Notes: generated from the sequence alone by a model not told the origin. 64,000 nt of DNA from Microbacterium sp. ABRD28 (GCF_003850245.1 NZ_CP031015.1:620001-684000); one strand, 5' to 3'. Counted from the stretch's first letter, positions 1 to 8,670 are shown. Numbers and translations are program-made.

Positions 1-1493
1 ATCATGAGGACCGCGAGTACGGGGATGGCGAGGAAGACCAGCCACGCCCCGTAGATGAACTTCGTGGCCGTGACGATGATCAGCACGGCCACCGTCATCG
101 CCGCTCCGGTCGAGTTGATCGCGAGACCGGTCAGCACCGAACGGCGCTCCGCAGCCGCCCGCGGATCGCGCCGCGCCTCGACGCGCGTGGTCTGGCGCAG
201 CTCTCGTCGCCAGTGCCGCACCATGCCGATCTGACCGAGGGAGAACGACACGAAGACGCCGATGATGTACAGCTGGATGAGCGTCGTGAGGTTCGCCTGG
301 TACACGATCAGGACCACGATGGCCGCGAGTCCGAGGATGATCATGCCGTTGGAGAACACCAGGCGGTCGCCTCGCGTGTTGAGCGCCTTCGGCGCGTAGC
401 CGTCGCGGGCGAGCACCGAACCGAGCAGCGGGAAGCCGTTGAACGCCGTGTTGGCGGCGAGCAGCAGCACGCAGGCGGTCGCCGCCTGCACGATGAAGAA
501 CGGGATCGAGCCCATGCCGAAGGTGGCCGCGGCGATCTGGGCCATGAGGCTCGGCTGCGGAGTGGTCTCGCACGCGAAGCCGACGAGGTTGCACGGGTCT
601 TCGGCGTAGTGGATGCCCGAGATGAGCCCCACCGCGGTGAGTCCCGAGAAGAGCACGATCGCCACGCCGCCCATCAGCACGAGCGTCCACTGGGCGTTCT
701 TCACCTTCGGGCGACGGAAGGCCGGCACGCCGTTGGAGACGGCTTCGACACCGGTGAGGGCGGAGCATCCGCTCGAGAACGCACGCAGAATGAGGAGGAT
801 GGTCGCGGCCTGCGTCAGCTCCTCGGCCTGGACGGCGTACTCGGCGCTCGAGGCGATCGGCGGATCGCCGAGTGCGGTGCGGATGAGGGCGACGACCACC
901 ATCACGCCGACCGAGCCGATGAAGACGTAGGTGGGGATCGCGAAGGCGAACGAGGCCTCGCGGACGCCGCGGAGGTTCACGAGGACGAGCAGGATGACGA
1001 ATCCGACCGCGAACTCGATGCGGAAGGGTGCGAGCTCGGGGATCGCCGAGATGATGTTGTCGACGCCCGAGGCGATCGACACGGCCACGGTCAGCACGTA
1101 GTCGACGAGGAGCGCCGAGGCGACGACCACGCCCGGCACCTCGCCGAGGTTCGTGTGCGCCACCTCGTAGTCGCCGCCGCCCGAGGGGTAGGCCTTGATC
1201 AGCTGGCGGTAGCTCAGCACAACGACGACGAGCAGCACGACGACGGCGACCGCGACGCCGGGGCTGAAGGCGAGGAACGCCGTGCCCCCGATGAGCAGGA
1301 TCATCAGAAGCTCCTGCGGCGCGTACGCCACCGAGCTCAGCGCATCGGAGGCGAAGATCGGCAGCGCGCGGCGCTTGGGCAGCAGCTGATCGTCGAGCTT
1401 CTCGGAGGTGAGGGGGTCTCCCAGCAGGAGGCGTTTCGCGCGAGGGGATTCCTCCACCGGCTCGCGACCATCAGTCGTCACGGCCGATGACAT
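1..1493 (-). CDS. APC-superfamily permease, KimA-like potassium transporter (3' end outside window)
   Basis: Multi-pass membrane transporter of the APC superfamily; about 497 residues lie in the window and the C-terminus continues beyond base 1. After a short polar N-terminus, the stretch from about residue 28 (LPKRRALPIFASDALSSVAY), followed by a helix and then SYRQLIKAYPSGGGDYEVA, matches the pattern of Bacillus KimA/YdaO, a cyclic-di-AMP-controlled high-affinity K+ importer. An amino-acid substrate cannot be excluded, because the missing C-terminus carries the soluble domain. The ATG at 1493 is chosen because the family pattern LLLGDPLTSEKLDD begins about 20 residues after it. A long open frame on the opposite strand here is a codon-bias shadow. 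Confidence 0.8.
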   Translation of the reverse strand, partial: MSSAVTTDGREPVEESPRAKRLLLGDPLTSEKLDDQLLPKRRALPIFASDALSSVAYAPQELLMILLIGGTAFLAFSPGVAVAVVVLLVVVVLSYRQLIKAYPSGGGDYEVAHTNLGEVPGVVVASALLVDYVLTVAVSIASGVDNIISAIPELAPFRIEFAVGFVILLVLVNLRGVREASFAFAIPTYVFIGSVGVMVVVALIRTALGDPPIASSAEYAVQAEELTQAATILLILRAFSSGCSALTGVEAVSNGVPAFRRPKVKNAQWTLVLMGGVAIVLFSGLTAVGLISGIHYAEDPCNLVGFACETTPQPSLMAQIAAATFGMGSIPFFIVQAATACVLLLAANTAFNGFPLLGSVLARDGYAPKALNTRGDRLVFSNGMIILGLAAIVVLIVYQANLTTLIQLYIIGVFVSFSLGQIGMVRHWRRELRQTTRVEARRDPRAAAERRSVLTGLAINSTGAAMTVAVLIIVTATKFIYGAWLVFLAIPVLAVLM

Positions 1494-1560
1494 TACGCCT
1501 GTCTCGGCGAGTGCGCATCATGGCGCGACGGAATCGCCGTGTTGTCGGGACGCCGCCGGA

Positions 1561-2802
1561 TCAGCGCGTGGCGAGGAACTCCCGCGCTGCGGTGACGAGG
1601 TTCGCCACGCCGTTGTCGAGGGTGGGCTGCAGGAGCGGAGCGAAGAACGGCGAATGGTTGGTGGGGATGTTGCGTTCGATGCTCCCGGATGCCGCGGCCT
1701 CGGCGTACACCTGAGGGTCGACCCCTCCCCAGAACCAGAACACCAGCGGCACTCCTGCTTCGCGGGCGAACCAGGAGACATCCTCGCTGCCGGTGAACAT
1801 GCCGGGGTCGACGACCTTGTCGTCGCCGAAGGCGCGGGTGAACGCCGCGCTCAGGCGCGCTGTCGCCTCGTCGTCGTTGATCGTCGGCGGGAGGCTGTGG
1901 TCGACCTTGATGATCGGCTCTTCCTCGGCACCCGAGGCCTGCGCCTCGGCCCGGACGATGCGCTCGACCTTCTCGAGCACGCGGGCGCGGGCCTCGTCGT
2001 CGGGGTAGCGGAGGCTGAGCTCGAGCACGGCCTCGGCGGGGATGATGTTGTTCTTCAGGCCGGCGTGGATCGACCCGACGGTGACCACGGCGACATCGCG
2101 CGGGTCGGTCTCGCGTGAGACGACGGTCTGGAGACGCATCACGGTGGCCGCGGCCATCACGACGGGGTCGATCGTGGCCTGCGGCCGCGACCCGTGACCG
2201 CCTCGCCCGAGGAGCGTGACGCGCAGTCCGTCGGATGCTGCCATCTGCGTGCCCGGGCGCACGCCGATCGTGCCTGCCGGAAGGGGGGTGACGTGCTGGC
2301 CGAGCACGATGTCGGGGCGGGGGAAGCGGTCGAGCACGCCGTCGGCGATCATCGCCTGCGACCCTGCGCCGTACTCCTCAGCGGGCTGGAAGACCGCCAC
2401 CACAGTGCCCCGCCACTCGTCGGTCGTCGCGACCAGGCGCTCGAGCGCACCGAGGAGAGCGGTGACGTGCATGTCGTGGCCGCACGCGTGCATGACCGGC
2501 ACGTCGAGGCCCTGCGGGTCGACGCCCCGCGCGGTGCTGGCGTACGCGAGGCCGGTGCGCTCCTCGACGGGGAGGCCGTCCATGTCGGCGCGCAGCCACA
2601 CGACCGGGCCGCGCTCGCCGGCGGCGGCGTTGTCGTCGTTGCGGATCACCGCGGCGAGGCCGGTGCGGCCGATGCCCTCTTCGAACTCGATCCCGAGCTC
2701 CGTCAGACGCTGCGCGATGACGCCGGCGGTGCGGGTCTCTTGGAACGACAGCTCGGGATGACGGTGGAGGTCGGTGTAGATCGCGTCGAGGTCGAGGGCC
2801 AT
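1561..2802 (-). CDS. M20 family amidohydrolase (hippurate/N-acyl-amino-acid amidohydrolase type)
   Basis: Predicted cytoplasmic metallo-amidohydrolase of 413 residues. It shows the M20D pattern: DLHRHPELSFQE at the N-terminus, the metal-binding motif HACGHDMHV near residue 106, FQPAEEYGAGS near 140, GRGGHGSRPQ in the dimerisation/substrate region and TNHSPFFAP near the C-terminus. These enzymes release an acyl or aryl group from amino-acid amides; the substrate here is unknown. The start at 2802 gives MALDLDAIYTDLHRHPE, the expected family N-terminus. The frame stays open far upstream, but that extension is antisense-like and overlaps the LacI gene. It may share a transcript with the upstream LacI gene, 64 bp away, although no functional link is evident. 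Confidence 0.88.
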   Translation of the reverse strand: MALDLDAIYTDLHRHPELSFQETRTAGVIAQRLTELGIEFEEGIGRTGLAAVIRNDDNAAAGERGPVVWLRADMDGLPVEERTGLAYASTARGVDPQGLDVPVMHACGHDMHVTALLGALERLVATTDEWRGTVVAVFQPAEEYGAGSQAMIADGVLDRFPRPDIVLGQHVTPLPAGTIGVRPGTQMAASDGLRVTLLGRGGHGSRPQATIDPVVMAAATVMRLQTVVSRETDPRDVAVVTVGSIHAGLKNNIIPAEAVLELSLRYPDDEARARVLEKVERIVRAEAQASGAEEEPIIKVDHSLPPTINDDEATARLSAAFTRAFGDDKVVDPGMFTGSEDVSWFAREAGVPLVFWFWGGVDPQVYAEAAASGSIERNIPTNHSPFFAPLLQPTLDNGVANLVTAAREFLATR

Positions 2803-2866
2803 ACCGCCGAGCCTAACCTGCGCACACCGGGCGGCTCCGGGCCGACCGGTCTGCCGTGCGCGGTGG

Positions 2867-3883
2867 TCAGCCCGCCGCGCGGGCGGTGGAGCCGCGCACG
2901 ACCAGCTCGTACGGCAGGCGCCGCGACGGGCGCTCCTCGACGGGCGCGACCGCATCGATCTCGGCGAGGATCGCGTCGGCCGCCCGCTCGCCCTGACCGA
3001 GCGGGAACTGGTCGACGGTGGAGAGCCGGAAGAACTCGCCGAGCTCGTGCCCGTCGATGCCGATGATCGAGAGGTCCGCCGGCACCCGGTAGCCGAGCTC
3101 TCGCGCGGCGAGCAGCGCACCGATCGCCATCTCGTCGGAGGCGGCGAAGATCGCTGTCGGGCGCTCGCCGGGGCGGCCGAGCAGCTGCTTGGCGGCGCGG
3201 AAGCCGCCCTCGATCGTGAAGTCGGCGGGCTCGTACAGGGCCGGCCGCGCGGGGAACCCGGCGTCGGCCAGCGCCTGCTCGAAGCCCTGCCGCCGCTGGG
3301 TCGGCACGTGGAAGTCGACGTCGAACTCGGGGCTCGCGCCGATGTGGGCAATGTCGCGATGGCCGAGCGCGAGGAGGTGCTCGGTGGCGAGCCTGGCCAC
3401 GGCGACGTCATCCATCGTCAGGGTGTCCAGCCGCGGGCTCGGCCCACCGATCGCGATGACCGGCAGGTCGAGCTGGCGCAGCCGCTCGAGCTCGTCCTCG
3501 CTGAGCTCGAGCGAGATCGCGATGACCCCGTCCACCCGCTGGCGGCGCAGGAACGTCTCGAAGATCGCGTGCCGTTCGGCGGCGTCGTTGGTGAGGCTGT
3601 ACAGCGTGATGTCGTATCCACGGCGCATGAGCGAGGTCGAGATGCCGCTCAGCACCGTGCTGAAGAACCAGCGGTCGAGGAACGGCACGAGCACCCCGAT
3701 GTTGCGTCGGCGGCCCGAGGCCAGGCTCGATGCCGACGCCGACACGACGTAGCCGAGGCTCTTCGCGGCATCCTCGACCCTCGTCTTCGCCGTCGCCGAG
3801 ACATGACCGCGGCCGCTCAGCGCGCGGGAGACCGTGGCGGTGGACACGCCGGCCAGGCGTGCCACCTCATCGATGCTGACCAC
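2867..3883 (-). CDS. LacI family transcriptional regulator
   Basis: Regulator of 338 residues. The N-terminal LacI helix-turn-helix (SIDEVARLAGVSTATVSRAL, residues 3-22) is followed by the hinge region with ASSLASGRRRNIGVLVPF and a periplasmic-binding-protein-like effector domain with FAASDEMAIGAL and DLSIIGIDGHELGEFF. It lies 38 bp downstream of the alpha-glucosidase gene on the same strand, and a perfect LacI-type operator lies in front of that gene, so it is the probable local repressor responding to maltose/isomaltose-type sugars. The effector is inferred from context only. The ATG at 3883 places the HTH at the very N-terminus, as is usual. Confidence 0.9.
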   Translation of the reverse strand: MVSIDEVARLAGVSTATVSRALSGRGHVSATAKTRVEDAAKSLGYVVSASASSLASGRRRNIGVLVPFLDRWFFSTVLSGISTSLMRRGYDITLYSLTNDAAERHAIFETFLRRQRVDGVIAISLELSEDELERLRQLDLPVIAIGGPSPRLDTLTMDDVAVARLATEHLLALGHRDIAHIGASPEFDVDFHVPTQRRQGFEQALADAGFPARPALYEPADFTIEGGFRAAKQLLGRPGERPTAIFAASDEMAIGALLAARELGYRVPADLSIIGIDGHELGEFFRLSTVDQFPLGQGERAADAILAEIDAVAPVEERPSRRLPYELVVRGSTARAAG

Positions 3884-3921
3884 GTCGCCCCCTCGCTCGT
3901 CGTCCCGTGCGCCGGCGCTGC

Positions 3922-5604
3922 TCAGGCCTCGGTGAGCCAGACCGCCGTGTCGACCGGCAGCGTGCGACCGTCGACCGGGCCGCTCGCGACCAGGATGTCA
4001 CCCTCCGGCAGCTCCACCGGCGCGGCGCCGAGGTTGGCGATGACCCGCACCGAGCCGTTGCGGAACGCCACCACGTCGTCGCCGAACCCGTCGATCCACT
4101 CCAGGGCGCCGGCACCCAGCTGGTGGGTGCGGCGCTCGGCGAGAAGGCTCCGGTACAGCGACAGCGTCGAGGAGCCGTCGGCGCGCTGGACGTCACGGGC
4201 CACGCCCGCCCAGTCGGTCGGCTGCGGCAGCCACGCCTCGCCGGTCGTGCTGAAGCCGAACGCGGGCGCGTCGCTCTGCCACGGCAGCGGCACGCGGCAG
4301 CCGTCGCGGCCGTAGCGCTCGCCGCCGGTGCGGAACCAGGTGGGGTCCTGGCGGGCGTCATCGGGCAGGTCGACGACCTCGGGGAGGCCGAGCTCCTCGC
4401 CCTGGAAGAGGTACGACGAACCCGGGAGGGCCAGCATGACGGTCGTCGCGGCGCGGGCGCGGCGCAGTCCGACATCCGGAATCGGCTTGCCGGGGGAGTC
4501 GGGACCGATGCCGTGCCCCTGCGGGTTCTCGGCCGTCAGTGCGAGGCGCGACGCGTGACGCACGACGTCGTGGTTGGAGAGCACCCAGGTGCTCGGCGCA
4601 CCGACCCCCGGGAAGGCGCGAAGCGACTCGGTGATGACCTCGCGCAGCTCTGCGGCGTTCCACGGCGTCGACAGGTACGGGAAGTTGAAGGCCTGGTGCA
4701 TCTCGTCTTCGCGCACCCAGAGCGCCGTCTTGTCGGCGGTGGGCAGCCACGCCTCAGCGGCGAGGACGCGGTCGCCCTCGTACTCCGCCAGCAGGGCGTT
4801 CCAGTCGCGGTAGACGTCGTGCACGCCCTCCTGACCCCAGTAGGGCACGTCCACCTCGCCGCCGCCCATCGAGTCGGCGGTGGACGGCGGGGTGTAGTCG
4901 GGAAGGCCCTCCGCCTTGACCAGGCCGTGCGCGACGTCGACGCGGAAGCCGTCGACACCACGGTCGAGCCAGAAGCGGAGGATGCGACGGAACTCTTCGC
5001 GCACCTCTTCGTTGGTCCAGTCGAAGTCGGGCTGCGAGGTGTCGAACAGGTGCAGGTACCACTGTCCGGGGGTGCCATCGGCCTCGGTCACGCGGGTCCA
5101 GGCCGGACCGCCGAAGACCGACTCCCAGTTGTTCGGGGGCACGTCGCCGTCGATGCCACGGCCCTCACGGAAGATGTAGCGCGCACGCTCGGGGCTGCCG
5201 GGCGCGGCGGCGAGAGCCTGCTGGAACCACTCGTGCTGATCGGAGGAGTGGTTGGGAACGAGGTCGACGATGACCCGGATGCCGCGGGCGTGCGCCCCCT
5301 CGAGCATGTCGTCGAAGTCGGCGAGCGTGCCGAAGAGCGGGTCGACGTCGCAGTAGTCGGCGACGTCGTACCCGGCGTCCTTCTGGGGGCTGCGCATGAA
5401 GGGCGACAGCCAGATCGCGTCGACGCCGAGCTCGGCGAGATCGTCGAGGTGGGCGGTGACGCCGGGAAGGTCGCCGATGCCGTCACCGGAGGTGTCGGCG
5501 AACGAACGCGGGTAGATCTGGTAGATGACGGCGGTGCGCCACCACTCGGAACCGGGGGTGGAGGAGCGGTCTGCGGGGGATGTGACCGTTTCGGGCGAAG
5601 TCAT
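3922..5604 (-). CDS. GH13 alpha-glucosidase (oligo-1,6-glucosidase / maltase type)
   Basis: Intracellular alpha-glucosidase of 560 residues; no signal peptide. GH13 signatures are clear: WWRTAVIYQIYPRSFAD at the start, GVDAIWLSPFMRSP, VDLVPNHSSDQHEWFQ (region I), GFRVDVAHGLVK (region II, catalytic Asp nucleophile), LAAEAWLP (region III, Glu acid/base) and LSNHDVVRH (region IV). Together these indicate the oligo-1,6-glucosidase/alpha-glucosidase subfamily, which hydrolyses maltose- or isomaltose-type oligosaccharides from the non-reducing end. The ATG at 5604 is used because upstream sequence in this frame overlaps apt in antisense. It is probably cotranscribed with the downstream lacI gene and controlled by the operator at 5618-5631. 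Confidence 0.92.
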   Translation of the reverse strand: MTSPETVTSPADRSSTPGSEWWRTAVIYQIYPRSFADTSGDGIGDLPGVTAHLDDLAELGVDAIWLSPFMRSPQKDAGYDVADYCDVDPLFGTLADFDDMLEGAHARGIRVIVDLVPNHSSDQHEWFQQALAAAPGSPERARYIFREGRGIDGDVPPNNWESVFGGPAWTRVTEADGTPGQWYLHLFDTSQPDFDWTNEEVREEFRRILRFWLDRGVDGFRVDVAHGLVKAEGLPDYTPPSTADSMGGGEVDVPYWGQEGVHDVYRDWNALLAEYEGDRVLAAEAWLPTADKTALWVREDEMHQAFNFPYLSTPWNAAELREVITESLRAFPGVGAPSTWVLSNHDVVRHASRLALTAENPQGHGIGPDSPGKPIPDVGLRRARAATTVMLALPGSSYLFQGEELGLPEVVDLPDDARQDPTWFRTGGERYGRDGCRVPLPWQSDAPAFGFSTTGEAWLPQPTDWAGVARDVQRADGSSTLSLYRSLLAERRTHQLGAGALEWIDGFGDDVVAFRNGSVRVIANLGAAPVELPEGDILVASGPVDGRTLPVDTAVWLTEA

Positions 5605-5617
5605 GCGCTCACAATAC

Positions 5618-5631
5618 TGCAAGCGCTTACA
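5618..5631. promoter_or_regulatory. LacI-family operator upstream of the alpha-glucosidase gene
   Basis: TGCAAGCGCTTACA matches the general LacI/CcpA-type consensus TGNAANCGNTTNCA at every fixed position. It lies 14 bp upstream of the alpha-glucosidase ATG, where bound protein would block transcription. The LacI regulator encoded immediately downstream of the enzyme is the obvious binder. The site also lies in the intergenic space shared with the divergent apt gene. Confidence 0.75.
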
Positions 5632-5670
5632 TTTTCCTGAGTATGTTGCGCGCGAGACTAAGGTGGCGGG

Positions 5671-6204
5671 GTGACCGCCTCCGGCCCCCTCGCCCGCGCC
5701 GAATCGTTGATCACCGTCATCCCCGACTACCCGTCGCCGGGCATCCAGTTCCGCGACATCACCCCGCTCCTCGCAGACGCCGCCGCGCTCCGCGCGGTGA
5801 CCGAGGCGCTCATCGCCCCCTTTGCGGGCAGCTTCGACATGGTCGCCGGCGTCGAGGCGCGCGGGTTCCTCCTCGCCGCCGCCGCGGCGATCGCCGCTGA
5901 CACCGGCGTCGTCCCGGTGCGCAAGGCCGGAAAGCTCCCGCGGCCCGCGGCAGCGGTCGACTACGCGCTCGAATACGGCCAGGCCACAATCGAGGTGCAC
6001 GACGACCTGCCGCGCGGCGCGCGCGTTCTGCTCGTCGACGACGTGCTGGCCACCGGCGGCACCCTCGCCGCGGCGCACGGCCTGTTCGCCGCGGTCGGGG
6101 CCGAGGTCACCGGCACCGCGGTGCTGCTCGAGCTCGAGGCGCTGGGCGGCCGCGCGGTGCTCAGCCGTGTCGAACCCGACATCCACACCGTCTTCCGCGC
6201 CTGA
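5671..6204 (+). CDS. apt: Adenine phosphoribosyltransferase
   Basis: Purine salvage enzyme of 177 residues that converts adenine and PRPP to AMP and pyrophosphate in the cytoplasm. Family marks are IPDYPSPGIQFRDITPLL near the N-terminus, GVEARGFLLAAA, VRKAGKLPRP and the PRPP-binding loop VLLVDDVLATGGTL near residue 115. The GTG start at 5671 is preceded by a purine-rich AGGTGGCGGG stretch. It is divergent from the alpha-glucosidase gene. In many actinobacteria apt lies between secF and relA; here it stands alone next to sugar genes. Confidence 0.93.
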   Translation: MTASGPLARAESLITVIPDYPSPGIQFRDITPLLADAAALRAVTEALIAPFAGSFDMVAGVEARGFLLAAAAAIAADTGVVPVRKAGKLPRPAAAVDYALEYGQATIEVHDDLPRGARVLLVDDVLATGGTLAAAHGLFAAVGAEVTGTAVLLELEALGGRAVLSRVEPDIHTVFRA

Positions 6205-6233
6205 CGGCACGAATCCTGACCCTGGCGCTTGAC

Positions 6234-6250
6234 CCTGACACGGTGTCAGG
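6234..6250. promoter_or_regulatory. MerR-type operator overlapping a stretched promoter
   Basis: Perfect inverted repeat CCTGACAC-G-GTGTCAGG. It follows a -35-like TTGACC at 6229-6234 and precedes the merR start at 6269. The placement fits the MerR scheme, in which the regulator binds between -35 and -10 elements separated by about 19 bp; the -10 is weakly defined near 6254. The likely role is autoregulation of the downstream gene. Confidence 0.65.
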
Positions 6251-6268
6251 CTCTGTCGTGGAATCACC

Positions 6269-7072
6269 ATGTTGAGTATCGGAGAATTCGCCCGGCTGGC
6301 CGGAGTGTCGGTCCGGATGCTGCGTCACTACGACCACCTCGGTCTGCTCGTCCCCGAGCGCGTCGACCCCTGGAGCGGCTACCGCTCGTACGGGGCCGCA
6401 CAGCTCGAGCGCGCCAACCGCATCGTCGCCCTGAAGGACCTGGGGTTCACCCTGGATCAGGTCGGACGGATGCTGGACGGCGGCCTCTCGCAGGAGGACA
6501 TCGCGCTCCTCCTCAGCGAGCGGCGCGAGGAGCTGCGGTCGCAGATCGCCGCAGACCGGCATCGGCTCGCCGCCGTCGAGGCGCGTCTCCGCGTCATCCA
6601 GAAGGAGATTCCCATGACGGAATACATCGAAACCGCCCTGCCCGAACTGCACGTGGTGCAGCAGACCGCGCGCATCGAGGAGATGTCGCAGATCGAGGCC
6701 GAGATCGGCTACATGTTCACGCGCGTGAACGAGGCCATCGCTGCGGCGGGCGCGGCGCACACCGGGCCCGGGGTGGCGATCTACACCACCGACGGCGACG
6801 GCATGATCGCCGCTGCGGCGGAGCAGATCGGCGATGCCGCGACCCCGCCGGGGCTCGAGCGGGCGACCGTGCCCGCGGCATCCCGCGCCCTCACCGGGCG
6901 GTACGAGGCCGACGACCTGTTGGGGATCCAGCGCGCGTGGCAGGACCTCGTCGCCGAGGGTGAGCGCCGAGGGCTGTCGGTCGCGGGACCGGCCCGCGAG
7001 GTGTACCTCGAAACGCCGATGGACCCGGGCGGCACCCGCTGGGTCGTCGATCTGCAGCAGCCGGTCGCCTGA
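6269..7072 (+). CDS. MerR family regulator with GyrI-like effector-binding domain
   Basis: Regulator of 267 residues. The N-terminal winged HTH (SIGEFARLAGVSVRMLRHYD, GLLVPERVDPWSGYRSYG) is followed by a dimerisation helix (about 70-115). A GyrI/BmrR-like ligand-binding domain then runs from about residue 118 (ETALPELHVVQQTARI) to the end, with the typical final strand region VYLETPMDPGGTRWVVDLQQPV. This architecture senses hydrophobic or drug-like compounds. No efflux gene is adjacent, so only autoregulation through the operator at 6234-6250 can be proposed. Confidence 0.85.
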   Translation: MLSIGEFARLAGVSVRMLRHYDHLGLLVPERVDPWSGYRSYGAAQLERANRIVALKDLGFTLDQVGRMLDGGLSQEDIALLLSERREELRSQIAADRHRLAAVEARLRVIQKEIPMTEYIETALPELHVVQQTARIEEMSQIEAEIGYMFTRVNEAIAAAGAAHTGPGVAIYTTDGDGMIAAAAEQIGDAATPPGLERATVPAASRALTGRYEADDLLGIQRAWQDLVAEGERRGLSVAGPAREVYLETPMDPGGTRWVVDLQQPVA

Positions 7073-7095
7073 CCCGGGGCGGGCCGCGCCCGCCC

Positions 7096-7168
7096 CGGCG
7101 AGACCCACCATCCCCGCCGAAACCCACCGCCTCACCGTGGGTCTCGGCGGCGGAGGTGGGTCTCGGCG
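7096..7168. repeat. Four-unit dispersed palindromic element, copy 1
   Basis: Four 11-bp units in the order forward, forward, reverse, reverse: CGAGACCCACC (7099), CGAAACCCACC (7118), CGTGGGTCTCG (7136) and GGTGGGTCTCG (7155). Unit starts are 19, 18 and 19 bp apart. Unit 1 is the exact inverse complement of unit 4. It lies after the merR stop and before the small membrane protein gene. Two further copies occur at 44305 and 46078 with the same spacing. Confidence 0.8.
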
Positions 7169-7232
7169 ACAGGTGGGCGCGGAGACGGACCCGGCGGATC
7201 CGATCGGCGCTTCGGGGTCGTACGATCGAGCG

Positions 7233-7451
7233 GTGCTGGTGCTTGCTGCGATCGTCCTCTTCGTCAACGCGCTCTTCAACGCCGTCGTGTGGCCGAGGTT
7301 CTACCCACGCATCGCGAACGACCCCCGCGCCCGCGGCACCGACGGGCGCCGCACGGCGTTCTACCGCGTGCACGTCGTGCTGATCACGCTCGCCCTGGTG
7401 CTGGCGGCCGTAAGCGTCGCGACGGGCATCGCCCTGCTCGTCACCGCCTGA
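7233..7451 (+). CDS. Small two-helix membrane protein, SCO4848-like
   Basis: Protein of 72 residues with two hydrophobic segments (about 1-19 and 47-70) separated by a polar loop containing WPRFYPRIANDPRA and TAFYRVHVVL. The W-F-I-D-RA and TAFY-VH pattern resembles the actinobacterial SCO4848 family of small membrane proteins, whose function is unknown. The GTG at 7233 sits 6 nt after a TACGAT -10-like hexamer (7221-7226), which would make the mRNA leaderless. The family assignment is from memory of the pattern and is moderate. Confidence 0.6.
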   Translation: MLVLAAIVLFVNALFNAVVWPRFYPRIANDPRARGTDGRRTAFYRVHVVLITLALVLAAVSVATGIALLVTA

Positions 7452-7473
7452 CCAGCAGGTCCGACCCGAGCAG

Positions 7474-8667
7474 CTACAGCAGCCCCACCCCGAGGTTGAT
7501 CGGGCTGCCCTCGATGTTGCCGATGATCCCCCGGATGATCGCGGTGCCGTCGGTGCCGCGCAGGCTCTCGTACCAGGCGGCGGTGATCGACGGGTCGTAG
7601 CCGTGGGTCTCTTCCCCGCGCTTGCGCGCCCGCAGCACGAGCTCTCCCGCACGCTCGGTGCGCATCTTCTCGTAGCGGCGGAGCGAGTCCTCGACCCCCA
7701 CGGTGTGCGTGGTGAGGCTGATCGCCAGCGCGAAGCTGTCTTCGAGCGCCGAGCACGCGCCCTGGCCGATGTCGGGCGCGGTGTTGTGGGCCGCGTCGCC
7801 GAGGATCGCCACGCGCCCGCGCGTCCACGTATGCAGCGGGTCGATGTCCCAGATCTCCACCCGGTTCAAAGACTCCGCAGGACGGATGCCGCTGATCAGC
7901 CGCCGCACCTCGGGCGACCAGTGCCCGAAGGCGGCCTCGAGAGGCGCGACGCCATCCTCCCGCTCGTACGGGAGCCCCGCCGGCTGCGGGATGTCGAACC
8001 AGAAGTAGAACCGGTCGTCGGCGACAGGCATCACCGCGGCGCGCTTGCCCTCGGCGACCCAGGTCGTCCACTGATCGAGCGGCGCGATCGCGGGAGAAGC
8101 CGCCACCAGCCCGTTGAAGTTCGTGTAGCCGGAGTACTGCCGCTCGACGCGGAAGCCGCCCTCATCGGCCCGGGTGATCCAGTCGCGGGTGAGGGAGCGC
8201 GCCCCGTCGGCGCCGATGAGCAGGTCGGCGGTGTCGGTGGAACCGTCGGCGAAGACCGCGATCACCTTCTCGCCCTCCTCGCGAATCCCGACGAGCTCGT
8301 GCCCGAGGTGGATCCGGTCGAGCCCGAAGGTGTCCATGAGCAGCGCCTGCAGCTCGGCGCGCGAGACGGGGTAGGGCCGCTGCCCGGTGTGCGCGGTCAC
8401 CGGTGCGAGGCTGAAGCGGCACAGCTGATCGCCGGTGTGCCCGTCGCGGTAGGCCATGTGATCCATCCGGCCGCCGAGGCGCGCGACCTCTTCGCCGAGG
8501 CCCAGCCAGTTGAGCACCTTCACGCCGTTCGACCACAGCGAGAGGGCGGCGCCGACCGGTCGGTTCTGTCGCATCCGGTCGTAGATCACCACGTCGTGCC
8601 CGTGCCGGGCGAGCGCGATCCCCGCGCTCGTGCCTCCGATACCGGCTCCGATGATCACGACCTTCAC
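7474..8667 (-). CDS. hpxO: FAD-dependent urate hydroxylase
   Basis: Flavoprotein monooxygenase of 397 residues that hydroxylates urate to 5-hydroxyisourate with NADH and O2, replacing cofactor-free uricase. The N-terminal Rossmann motif GAGIGGTSAG (7-16), the mid-domain LIGADGARS and the C-terminal FAD motif GDAAHNTAPDIGQGACSALED are all present. It heads the minus-strand block hpxO-uraH-uraD at its 3' end, with 3 bp to uraH. That context separates it from generic salicylate-hydroxylase relatives. No pucL/uricase gene is visible in the window. Confidence 0.9.
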   Translation of the reverse strand: MKVVIIGAGIGGTSAGIALARHGHDVVIYDRMRQNRPVGAALSLWSNGVKVLNWLGLGEEVARLGGRMDHMAYRDGHTGDQLCRFSLAPVTAHTGQRPYPVSRAELQALLMDTFGLDRIHLGHELVGIREEGEKVIAVFADGSTDTADLLIGADGARSLTRDWITRADEGGFRVERQYSGYTNFNGLVAASPAIAPLDQWTTWVAEGKRAAVMPVADDRFYFWFDIPQPAGLPYEREDGVAPLEAAFGHWSPEVRRLISGIRPAESLNRVEIWDIDPLHTWTRGRVAILGDAAHNTAPDIGQGACSALEDSFALAISLTTHTVGVEDSLRRYEKMRTERAGELVLRARKRGEETHGYDPSITAAWYESLRGTDGTAIIRGIIGNIEGSPINLGVGLL

Positions 8668-8670
8668 GTT

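Noticed and set aside
213..1490. Long plus-strand open frame opposite the APC transporter
   Set aside because: It is Arg/Asp/His-rich with no domain and lies exactly antisense to a transporter with clear motifs; such frames are expected from high-GC codon bias.
3907..5640. 577-residue plus-strand open frame opposite the alpha-glucosidase
   Set aside because: It is antisense to intact GH13 motifs, composed of low-complexity Val/Gly/Arg/Asp sequence, and has no ribosome site.
7096..7168. Palindromic element considered as a simple rho-independent terminator
   Set aside because: There is no T run, and it has four spaced units rather than one stem; it was kept as a repeat family instead.
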